DNA of 64,000 bases, from the NCBI RefSeq assembly GCF_963259705.1, contig NC_081850.1:40385167-40449166 (forward strand), written 5' to 3'. This document shows positions 52,341 through 61,815 of this stretch, piece by piece; within the stretch, counting starts at the first letter, position 1; each line of letters opens with the position of its first letter. The notes beneath the pieces were generated by a model. The model saw only the letters and a program-made list of their open reading frames with translations. It was not told the DNA's origin and did not search any database. The position numbers and the translations under genes are program-made. The stretch is from Myotis daubentonii. Its lineage: Eukaryota > Chordata > Mammalia > Chiroptera > Vespertilionidae.

Positions 52341-53329
52341 TTTTCAGATTCCAAAGCCCACCTTCATGAAGAAGATACTTAGATACTTAGAATCTAAATT
52401 CTTTAAACAGAGGTAGTAATTGCCTCACAATTGAGGCAAACTGGTTTATCGGTATGCACTGAAGAACAGCAACAATGGTGTATTTGTAAACAAACTTCCT
52501 CCTCCCAGTTCAGTCCAAACAGTCTCTAGTTTTAAGCAGCTATTTCGTGACATGCAGCATTGAAGTCTAGCCTTGAGTTTGTAATCATGCCACTCACACA
52601 GGTTCACCAGGAGTTTGCAAACGTAATCACTCTGCTCTTAAGCAACAGACATTTTAGTGAGAGAAAAGGAAAACATTTTTAATAAAGATCTAGGAAAGAA
52701 ACTGACCCAATCCCATTAGGACAATTTAGACTGGAAATAATAGCCCTTTGCTTTTAGCTTAATCTGAGTAAGCAACTGCGTGTTTTCAGTAAGCATCTCA
52801 TAATGACTCCCAATTCTCAGAACATTGAAAACCCTTTCAACAATCTCTACAGGAAAATGAAGTCTGCTATTTGTGAGAGGAGAGAGAAAATAGCAGCATT
52901 GCATACTGACTGTGCGAGTCTATAATAAACACTCCATGGAATGTGTCGTGTGTGTATGTTACACTTAATCCACAATGAATACATTAGACTAATCTTTATT
53001 TCCGAAGAACAATTTTCTGTAGATAATTTGTGTCTCATTAAAAATCAAAACAGAACTTACTTGTCTGTGTTTGAAAGTCATTTTGCCTTAAGAATGCCTT
53101 CTTTATATTCTGGATCTATAAGGGCTTTATTGATTATTGAAGCCTTCTTTTAGCTTGACAGTTTTAATATAACATAATAGGGAAGTTTTAATATGACATA
53201 CAATACGAAAGTCAACTCATCCACTCTTCCCCCACTTATACCTTTAAAAAAAATCATTGTGGAATAACACACATTAGAAGTTTGTCATAGACACACCTAG
53301 CAATTTTCTGCTGCTGACTAACTGCTTAC
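52341..53329. other. Repeat-poor sequence
   Basis: No repeat recognised. AT-rich blocks such as 52920-53050 could be conserved non-coding DNA, but this cannot be judged here. Confidence 0.4.
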
Positions 53330-53379
53330 CTCACACAGGTGAGGACACTGACCTCTCACACAGCTGAGGACACTGACCT
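53330..53379. repeat. 25-bp tandem duplication
   Basis: Two adjacent 25-bp units (CTCACACAGSTGAGGACACTGACCT pattern, given here as start CTCACACAG and end ACACTGACCT) differing at one base, at 53330-53354 and 53355-53379. Confidence 0.9.
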
Positions 53380-53606
53380 CTCTCAGTGTTATTTTGGGCT
53401 CTCTGACTCAAATTCAATGGGTCTAGTAATTATGGAGAATAAACAAAATTTTGGATGAGAGACATTAATATTTTTTGTTGAATTTATGCAACTTATCTGT
53501 ACATATATAATTTTATTTACTTATAGATAAATGCATATATAATGTATAATTTTATTTACATACCAAGTATTTAACTAGAATTTTCTTATTGGAGTTTATA
53601 GTTTAA
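53380..53606. other. AT-rich unique sequence
   Basis: ATAAATGCATATATAATG-type sequence. Nothing recognised. Confidence 0.5.
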
Positions 53607-53759
53607 CTAGAGGCCCAATGCACGAAATTTATGCAAGAGTAGGCCTTCCTTCCCCTGGCTGCCCTCTGGCACCCGGGACCCAGGCTTCCCTGTCAGCCCT
53701 GGCTTCATCCGGAAGGTCATCTGGTCTAATTAGCATATTATGCTTTTGTTATTAGAGAT
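53607..53759 (-). mobile_element. Short HeliBatN Helitron, minus strand
   Basis: Left edge CTAGAGGCCCAATGCACG follows A at 53606. The interior is CTTCCCCTGGCTGCCCTC and GGTCATCTGGTCTAATTAGC, and the right end GCATATTATGCTTTTGTTAT is a degraded complement of the 5' terminus. Very similar to the copy at 61669. Confidence 0.88.
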
Positions 53760-53795
53760 AAAAGAATGAAAACCTCATTTAAAAATCTATGTCCT

Positions 53796-54029
53796 GCTCT
53801 AGCTGGTTTGGCTCGTTGGTTGGAGCTTCTGCCTTCAGACTGAAGGGTCCCGGGTTTGATTCCAGTCAAGGGCACCTACCTCGGTTGCAGGCTCCATCCC
53901 TGGGCTGGTGGGGGCACTTGTGAGAGGCCTGTCTCACATCGCTGTTTCTCTCTGTTTCTCCCCCTCCCTTCCGCTCTGTCTAGAAATCAATGGGAAAAAT
54001 ATCCTCGGGTGAGTATTAACAACAACAAA
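53796..54029 (+). mobile_element. Ves SINE, plus strand, 15-bp TSD
   Basis: Head GCTCTAGCTGGTTTGGCTCG, B-box-like GGTTTGATTCC, CCTCCCTTCCGCTCTGTC and tail ATCCTCGGGTGAGTATTAAC plus CAACAA-type A-rich end. Perfect duplication AAAAATCTATGTCCT at 53781-53795 and 54030-54044. Confidence 0.95.
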
Positions 54030-54044
54030 AAAAATCTATGTCCT

Positions 54045-54932
54045 TATTGTATCTATGTTGAGTGGATTTTCAGAAATTATAATAAAATCTTTTTACTGGC
54101 AAATACCTACAAAATAATAAATTGATAAATATATTAAGGAATATTACACAATTTCAAGCTGTGTCCAAGCATGATTAAAGTTTGACAAATTTAACTCCCA
54201 GGATCCATCACTTTTGCGGCTGAGGGCTGTTTGTGGATGGTTGGGTCTGCACACATGTGCCCAGGTATGCAAAAGATGACGCTATAAACCACAGATCACA
54301 ACCTGGTGATTCTATCACAAATGTATTTTGAAAGATGAATTTGTTACAAATATTTATAAATCAGCAAATATCAGTGACAGCAGGTTACCTCTGGGAGGGA
54401 ATTTTCTGGCTGTAAATTTAGCCTTAGAAAATGCATGTTTATTAATACAGGGATATATGTATGTATAGTGCATGTAAACCATTACATGAAATGGCACAAA
54501 ATTAAGGGGGAGGTTTGGCAATTATCCTGGTGATTAGCTTGATAAAAACAGCAGATCTATTTCTGTTCCATGATGGATATTTTGGTTTTAAATTAATTCT
54601 ATTACTACAAGACCTGAGTTAATTAACCAGGTAATTTTGCAAACTGGCAAAATCTCCTTCAAACTGAAATAGGTATTTCCTGCTTATGCCTCTGTTGCTA
54701 TGTAGCTTTTAGATGGATTAATTTTAGAAAGTTGAGCTTTCAAGGTTCCTTACTGACAGTCCTATAAACTTGACTTTAGATCTGAAAGGGATGTTACTAT
54801 TTCCAAAAACTGTAATCCACTTTTTGAGCCACTCTTCTCACTCCCAGAAGAGTGTATGTGTGTGAGAGAAAGGAAGCCAGGCACTGTGAGTTCAAAGAGC
54901 AATACATGATACAAATAAAGCTGTCTCTTCTT
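54045..54932. other. Repeat-poor AT-rich sequence, possible conserved element
   Basis: No repeats seen. 54480-54740 holds many TTAATTAA/ATTAATTTT motifs and GTGATTAGCTTGATAAAAAC, the texture of conserved non-coding elements. Unproven. Confidence 0.35.
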
Positions 54933-54934
54933 TT

Positions 54935-55215
54935 TAAAAAATAATTGAGGTAACATTGGTTGATTACATTATATAAGTGTCAGGTGTACATTATAATTCA
55001 ATATCTGTATACACTATAGTGTGTTCATCACCAAAGTCTAGTTTCCATCCACCACTATATATTTGATGCCCTTTACTCATTCATTTCATCCTCCTCCCCA
55101 TTCCTTCCCCTCTGATAACCACCAATCTGTTGTTTGTATCTGTGAGTCTGTTTTTGTTTTATTGTTTGTTTCTTTTTGTTGGTATTCCACTTATGAGTGA
55201 AATCATACAGAGCTG
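54935..55215 (-). mobile_element. L1 3' end, minus strand
   Basis: TTTTTAAAAAATAATTGAGG, TAACATTGGTTGATTACATT, GTCAGGTGTACATTATAATT, GTGTTCATCACCAAAGTCTA and TTCCACTTATGAGTGAAATC match L1 3' UTR in reverse. Confidence 0.82.
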
Positions 55216-56775
55216 TGTTTCTTTAATGACTCTCCTCAGCTCCCCTACAGCCTTCTGCCTAGGTTTGGGTTCTAGGTTTCTTGGATGGAGAGGAAGGCCT
55301 TATAGGAGGTGCAAGTCCCACTTGCAGATATTGTTGCTCTCATTCTGTCTAAGTTGTAGTTTCTGGCCTTGGGTCATGACCCCAAACAGGAAGTGCCTCT
55401 GAATTCCTCCAAACATGGTATGTGGAGGAGGAGGCAGAGTTTAGTACATAAATACCCAGCTACTAGCTTTTCATATTTGCAAGAGATCAAGAATGGGCCA
55501 CTTAGGGTCAAGAATATATCCTTTCTTCTCCCTTCAAAGGAGCAAATAGTGTTGTCTTACACTCTAGGTGAAATATAGACTTCAACTCCAGAGCTATATT
55601 TGGTTTGGAGTGTTTCTTTGATGCTACCCATGTTCACTCTACCTTAAAGAATTGCATGAATAAAGTAACAAACTTAATTTGTATTGATGTCTGATCAGTT
55701 TCCTGGGGGAAAGTTTAAAGCCAAAACATTGAGGAATGGGGAGGAGGAGTGAGGACATATTGATTGTTTTAGAGGTGCAATTAATATTTGAATATAAAAT
55801 AGAGTTTTGGTAGAATGGCAGAAAAACACAAAACAGGGTTGAAAGGTGTCTAGAGGTCATACCCACCCTCTTCCTGAGGATGCATGAATCACTGCCTATT
55901 CTGATTCCTTCTCTCTGAACTGCTCTATTTTTTTTTCTTTCAAGTTTTTGCTACTTCAGGAAACCACAGTTTTTGGCTGATAGAAAATTTGCAGCAGCAG
56001 TATACAACGAGAGAGCTATTTCTGCCCCGTTGTCAGTGAAGTATTGACATTATCTAGTATGTAATAGACTTTGCCCTCTAAGAAAATGCTGTTCTTAGCT
56101 GGCTATTGAGAAATGTTTCAAAAAGGCTCATGTCTGTGGTTTTTGAACTTTCAGCTATCAGGTTTTCTGTATATCTCGGAATAGCAATAATGTTCCTCTG
56201 GTGAATAGGCTTGGGAACACAGTAATATACTTTCTTTACAACGTTATCATTTCCATTATTTTGAGCAAGTGTGGATCAGTATAAATTATTTAGGTGAGCA
56301 TGGAGGGCCATCTCGCTAGATGCAAGGCAATCTGTTAAAGATTTGCTATCATGCCAGAGAATGAGGTGGGTGGGTGGAGAAATACATTTTATGAGTCATA
56401 TGGCTTTAGGAACATGCTTGCATTTGGAAAGGAACTCTTGGTGAAATGCACTGTAAAACGACAACAACAATAACACCATGGAAACCCAAATTCACTAACA
56501 GCATATACCAAAAGAATGAAGAAGAAAAAGAGCACATCAAGCCCTGTTAATATGCCAAGGATGATGATCAAACAGGAGTTTAGAAATGGCTCTTAAGGCA
56601 GAGAAAGCAAATGGTAGAATCGGCTGGCTCCGGACTTAATCTGATTTCTAACAAACATGTTTATTTGCCACAGCTTCTCTGAGGGGCAAGGGAAAGTGAG
56701 GAAAGAAAAGAGGGTGGACCGAGAACTAGCACTTAATGTCTTCTTCCTATACTTATTGGTATCACTGAGTCATGC
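55216..56775. other. Unique sequence
   Basis: No repeat ends recognised. Frames of 60-90 codons lack domains. No supported exon. Confidence 0.45.
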
Positions 56776-56777
56776 TG

Positions 56778-56910
56778 AGTTTTACAGCGTGGCCTGAAAT
56801 TCACCTGCATCAGACTTTCCTAAGGTGTTCCTTAAGTTTCAGAATCTCTGGGACTTGGGCCTATGAATTTGTGTTTAAGAACTCTTTTGCACACTAAAGT
56901 TTGAGCATCA
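56778..56910 (+). repeat. MER5A-like hAT fragment
   Basis: AAATTCACCTGCATCAGACT, TTCAGAATCTCTGGGACTTG, GCCTATGAATTTGTGTTTAA and ACTAAAGTTTGAGCATCATT follow MER5A in order, with decayed ends. Confidence 0.65.
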
Positions 56911-56999
56911 TTGATCTGGGGAGTGGGGAAGGGAGAAGGGAAAGGAGAGGGAGAACCATTCCTTTTGGTCTTTGGGGCCCAGAAGGACACATTATTAAA

Positions 57000-57182
57000 C
57001 TCTCCAGATTTCGTATGTAAGAATGTGTCATCTGCAAATAGAGATAGTTTTCCTTCTTCCTTTCCAATCTGGATGCCTTTTACTTCTTTTTCTTACCTAA
57101 TAGCTCTGGCAAAAACCTCCAGCACAATGCAGAATAGAAGTAGTGAGCGTAAACATCTTCATCTTGTATCCAGCTCTCCATA
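57000..57182 (-). repeat. L1 ORF2 fragment, minus strand
   Basis: GTCATCTGCAAATAGAGATA, CTTTCCAATCTGGATGCC, CTTTTTCTTACCTAATAGC and AATAGAAGTAGTGAGCGTAA are a characteristic antisense piece of the L1 reverse-transcriptase region. Confidence 0.8.
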
Positions 57183-58270
57183 TTTTGAAGGGAAGAGTTG
57201 GCGGACTAATGGCAATATATTAGAAATACACTTTTGAAGGTTGTAGTTTGGTATCTTCCGTTTAAGACCTGGATTCCATCAGGAGAAGCTTACACAGTGG
57301 AATTATCTAATGGATTCTAATTCATTCCTAGAATGGGAATGTGGTCTTCCTCTCAGGTCCTCGGGCAGCAGAGCTGGGTACGTAGAGATTCTTAGGGAAC
57401 TCCTAATGAGTATGGGTGAATGTCTTCAGCTATTGCCCTCTAAACTGAGGGTGGGGACTTGGTATACCAGTGGTCCCTTCTTGTGGAGATTTGTTGAAGT
57501 TAAATAAGGAACATTGCCAAGTTACATATAAGTAAGTCCCATATCCACTGGTCAGCATGTGTGGCATAGAACTTGGATTATGCATTTTTAAAATAAAGCT
57601 CCTAGACCATTTTCATCTACCTCCTGGTTAAGAAAAACTTCAGTGTAGAAGCCAAGCTTTAGAGATAATCTAATATCCCCCAGATTCCTGTGATGATCCC
57701 CACGAATAGTGCAGTCAGAGAGATAAAGAAATAAAAGGCCAGTTCTACTTACTATGGCTATATAAATTACCTCTTAAATGGTATAAATCAAACAGTAATG
57801 ATGCTCATAGATTCTGTGGAATTCAAACAAGGCTTGAGTGGTGGATTACTTACTCTGAACCACGGTGTCTGGGACCTTGAGTGGAAGACTTGAAAGTTGA
57901 GTACTTGGATTAGCTGAGGTTTATTTACTAATATATCTGGTGGTTATTCTGGTTGTTGACTGAGACCTCAGCTCAGGCTGTCTGCTGGAACACCTCTGCG
58001 AGGCCTTTCCATGGGTCCTGGGATTCCTCACAGCAAGATGGCTGAGTTCTGAGGGCAGGAATCCCAACAAAGCAGAGACTATTATTGCCTTCCCCCACCT
58101 AGCCTGGAGATCATGAAGCAGCACTGTTGTTGCATTCTACCTATTAGAAGGAAGTCACTAAGGTGTACCATATTTAAAGGAGAAGAATTAGACTCCATCC
58201 TTTGTGGGAAAAGTGTCAAAGAATTAGATTTTTTTAAAAAAAACAATTACAGGTGCTATGGAAAAATATG
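57183..58270. other. Unique sequence
   Basis: No feature recognised. Confidence 0.45.
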
Positions 58271-58274
58271 ACAA

Positions 58275-58490
58275 TAATCACAATATCTAAATTATTGAAC
58301 ACTTACTAGTACATGTCAGAGTCTCATCTAAGCATTCTATGCAAATTACCCCAGTCCTCCCACAAGACAGGTGATATTATGCTCTTGATGTTAAAAATAG
58401 GGAATCTGAGGTTGCCTAACTTTCCTTAAGCATAACTGGCTAGAAAGTAAGAGTAAGGGGATTAAGTCCCAGATAGCCTGGCTCCAGAAA
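58275..58490 (-). repeat. MIR3/MIRc fragment, minus strand
   Basis: ATTGAACACTTACTAGTACA, TCATCTAAGCATTCTATGC, TAAAAATAGGGAATCTGAGG and AACTGGCTAGAAAGTAAGAG follow reverse-complement MIR. Confidence 0.75.
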
Positions 58491-58959
58491 TAGTTTCCTA
58501 TTCACCACTGGATACTACGATAGAACTGAGGAGACGTTGGATCTAGTCCAAAGTACTAACTGGGGAGGAACCTATTATGCTTTAAGTGTTTTCCATGCCT
58601 AAAGCCCCATTCTGAGGATAGATGACCGTTCAACTTTGTCTCTCTCTATCCCAACCTGATTGACCAGGGAAGGACATCTTCCTATTGTCATCTTCTGTAA
58701 TAGCCCTGAGGCCTGGTGGGAGAGCTCTGCGGAACTATGGCAGAGTTCCTAATTGAGCCCATTGGCTCCTCCTCCTTGGAGCTTGAATGTAAGTCTATTT
58801 GAGGGCAGTGAACTGCAGAGAGGAGCAGAAGGCAGGAGACACACAATAATAAGTCAGAAAGGTCCCACAGGAAGTAGAAACCCTGGGAAGCAGGAATTAA
58901 ACACAGAGGAGAATAGAGATATGTGTCCCTATGAACAAAAGCAGTAAAAAGCAAAGGCA
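58491..58959. other. Unique sequence
   Basis: Nothing recognised. Confidence 0.5.
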
Positions 58960-58969
58960 AGCAAAGGCA

Positions 58970-59113
58970 GGGCCTTAGCCAGTTTTCTCAGTGGATAGAG
59001 CCTCGGCCTGAAGGGTCCCCGGTTCAATTCTGGTCAAGGGCACTGTACCTCGATTGCAGGTTCGACCCCTAATCCAACCGAAGCTTACAAAAAAAAAAAA
59101 AAAAAAAAAAAAA
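58970..59113 (+). mobile_element. Head-only Ves SINE with pure A tail, plus strand
   Basis: GGCCTTAGCCAGTTTTCTCA, GTGGATAGAGCCTCGGCC, GGTTCAATTCTGGTCAAGGG (A- and B-box region), then a short linker and about 24 uninterrupted A. The usual 3' half (GGAGGCAGC...CTCTCTC...AAATCAAT) is missing. AAGCAAAGGC flanks both sides. This is like a tRNA-head RNA polyadenylated early and retrotransposed. Confidence 0.82.
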
Positions 59114-59161
59114 GCAAAGGCCAAGAGTAGTTATTGTCCATAATAGAAGACTGAGCATATA

Positions 59162-59465
59162 CAGTTGACCCTTGAACCAAGTGCGGGGTTCGGGGCCATG
59201 GGCTGGTATATCGCGTGTAACTTTTGACTCCTCCAAAATCTAAGGTTGGCCCCTTGCATCGGTGGATTCAATCAACAGCTATGGAAAACAGTCTGTGGTT
59301 TTGACCTGTAGTTGGGAATGCTAAAATACTTTTTTTGATCCGTGCTTAGTTGAATCTGCAAATGCAGAATCTGCGGATGCGAAACCTCAGGATAAATAGA
59401 GCCGCCCCCATTTTTGAAAGAAATCCGTGTGTAAATGGAGCCGCGCAACCCATTTACTAGAGCTA
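59162..59465 (+). mobile_element. Tigger-type DNA transposon fragment
   Basis: CAGTTGACCCTTGAACCAAG follows TA (59160-59161). Inside are GGTTGGCCCCTTGCATCGG, GATTCAATCAACAGCTATGG and GAATCTGCGGATGCGAAACC, as in Tigger elements. The right end is unclear. Confidence 0.7.
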
Positions 59466-59689
59466 CCCTTTTGCACCCGCAGTGTTCAGTGCTCAGCTGG
59501 CTATGCTGCCATGGAAAGTGCTCACCCTGTGCATCCTAAAGCAAGTAAGTCTTCATGACCTGAGGTAACATGAGTTTCTCTCTTTCTGTTCCTATACCTT
59601 GAAATGCCCTCACCCACTGACTGCCACTCGTGAGTCCTGTGGCCTTTGACCGGTCACTTTTCTGTTTGCCTGTTTAAAAACATGGCTAA

Positions 59690-60060
59690 GGTGTGAGTTG
59701 AGCCAGATGATATATAAATTCATACCCGGCTCCAAAGTTTATTTATTATTCTGAACGTTGGTGTGGAGGGGTTGGCTACTGGACTGATTGCAAAATCACG
59801 GCAATTCCCCCACCTTCTTTATTCCCGGCCCCCTCTCCAAGTAATAAGAAATCCAATGGGCGGTGTCTGCTTGCAAATTAGCTGTGCGGCCTCTGGGTAC
59901 CGGTACCGCTCCCCCCACGCCCGCCCCTTTGCAGTCGTCCGGGGTTTGTGCAGTGTTTCCTCTCCAGGCAGCAGGTGAGTGAGTGTACTGACCCTGTCTT
60001 CTCTCATTTCACAAGAGGCCTTGTTTGCGAGGGAGAGATGAAAATAAACTGTGGGAAGTT
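59690..60060 (+). promoter_or_regulatory. GC-richer stretch with splice-donor-like site; candidate promoter or exon
   Basis: Unlike its surroundings, 59820-59975 contains several CpGs, a GC box (GGGCGG at about 59858), CCCCCCACGCCCGCCCC, and TTTGCAG followed 40 bp later by CAGGTGAGTGAG (donor at 59975). This could be a minor first exon, a promoter or chance. It has no recognised coding sequence. Treat as a lead, not an annotation. Confidence 0.2.
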
Positions 60061-60395
60061 GCAAGCCTGCTGCTGGGAACTGAGATAAAATGTGGAAAGG
60101 CTGCTTCTGGGTTTGGTGTGGTCAGAGGTGACTGTAACTACTGTCCAGGGAGGAAATTTGGAAGGGATGGTTTTACAGATTCTATTAAAAATTCTGTTTA
60201 ACCTCAAGCAGGGTTTACAGTGGAAAAGGTCAGCATTTGCACTTCAGAGAAATGGAGGGGGTGGGTGGTGGTGGGGGTGAGAGACATAGAATTTTGGACC
60301 TGGAAGGGCCCATGGGACTCTTGTGTTAACCTCTGCCCTCTCACACACGTTCATCTGCCCCTTCCCTACATGAGTTGGAATTTAGAGGAAACCAT
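60061..60395. other. Unique sequence
   Basis: Contains GGGGGTGGGTGGTGGTGGGG near 60255, a G-rich run. Nothing else. Confidence 0.45.
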
Positions 60396-60399
60396 AGGC

Positions 60400-60545
60400 T
60401 GAGCTCCAGATGGAACATTGGGAGACCTGGAAACAGTTTTGGCTCTGAGACCAGTTCATTGTGTGACTGTGGGCAAAACCTTCTTGGGCTTCTTAGTTTT
60501 TCTGTTTGTATACGAAAGATAATATTATCTGTTTTTGCTTATGTC
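60400..60545 (+). repeat. MIR SINE fragment
   Basis: TGGCTCTGAGACCAGTTCAT, TGTGTGACTGTGGGCAAAAC and TTCTTGGGCTTCTTAGTTTT match the MIR core. Confidence 0.7.
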
Positions 60546-60927
60546 ACCATAATTTTGTGCCAGTTAATGTGATATTGGGCTCTATTCTCTCCAGTAAATT
60601 CCTAGCATTAAGCCAAATGTTGGGCGAGTAATATGAGGTTAACTCTTTCAAGACTTCCGTGTTATATATCACTAGTGTATTGAACTAAATAGCATTGTAT
60701 AGTCTATAGAATAAAGTGCCAAAAGTGCACTGAGTGATGTGAATGGTACCCTAGAGGCCTAAAAGAGTTCATGTGCTTGCCTCTGGTAGGGTCGATTGGA
60801 TACCAAGACATGACATAAGACATGGTAGAAAGAGATGGCTAAAAAGTCTCTCAATGGGGCAAAAGTTAGCAATCCCCTAAAAATAATGGAATTGTACTTC
60901 CTTTTCACTCCCCTTCCCCCTGCCCAA

Positions 60928-60928
<1 letters not shown>
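60546..60928. other. Unique sequence
   Basis: Nothing recognised. Confidence 0.5.

Positions 60929-60972
<44 letters not shown>
60929..60972. repeat. (CA)n microsatellite
   Basis: About 22 uninterrupted CA units, a likely polymorphic marker. Confidence 0.97.
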
Positions 60973-60973
<1 letters not shown>

Positions 60974-61668
60974 CTTGCTATTACACTACTTACTGGAAAT
61001 CAAATTGAGCTGTGCTTAAAAGGTGCTTTGCATTCTTGGTGAAAGAAATAAATATACATCATCTTCAACTACCCACTTATATTCTAAAATGGGGTAATTT
61101 TTTCCCTTTTTCTTTTCTCTACCTACTCACAGAAGCCTGGTTACTCACCAGAGGGGTCATGGTTGATTTATTTCAGCCCTGGAATCCAATGAAAAGACAG
61201 GTTTCTGTGATTATACTAACATACCTAGAATAACAGGCCACAGAACTCCAGTGATTGCCCTGCTATAATAAACAATGTGGAGACAGTCTTGGCTCCAAGG
61301 AAACTTCCATTCTATTGGTAGTAAACATATTGGAAGCAGACCAAGAAGTTCCTTGAATTTCAACCTCCAGAATTTGGCGTTATCCTCCTACTAAGGGTAA
61401 TGGGCAATCACTGGAGTTTTTCATTTTGTACTTAGTTGACTCCTTTACTCTTTTAGTATGAAGATAAACTTACTGAATTAAGGAAATAAACTGATGTGAG
61501 GTAGTATAATGGTTAAGGGTTTTGGCGGGCGGGGGGGTGGGGTGGTAGTGAGGGGGGCGCCAGAATGCTTGTATTTAAATCCGTGGGCTGCTGAGGTCAT
61601 TGGCTTCTGTGGACTTGAAAATTGAGCATGATAACACACATGTATATATATAAATAATTATATAAATA
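60973..61668. other. Unique sequence with a G run
   Basis: GGCGGGCGGGGGGGTGGGGT near 61525. No element recognised. Confidence 0.5.
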
Positions 61669-61815
61669 CTAGAGGCCCGATGTACGAAATTTGTGCAAGA
61701 GTAGGCCTTCCTTCCCTCCAGCCGCTGGCACCCAGGACCCGGGCTTCCCTCACAGCCCTGGCTTCGTCTGGAAGGTCATCCGGTCTAATTAGCCTATTAC
61801 ACTTTTATTATAGAT
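61669..61815 (-). mobile_element. Short HeliBatN Helitron, minus strand
   Basis: Left edge CTAGAGGCCCGATGTACG follows A at 61668. GTAGGCCTTCCTTCCCTCC, GGTCATCCGGTCTAATTAGC and right edge CTTTTATTATAGATT (degraded 5' terminus). Near-identical layout to 53607-53759, so both belong to one ~150-bp subfamily. Confidence 0.88.
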
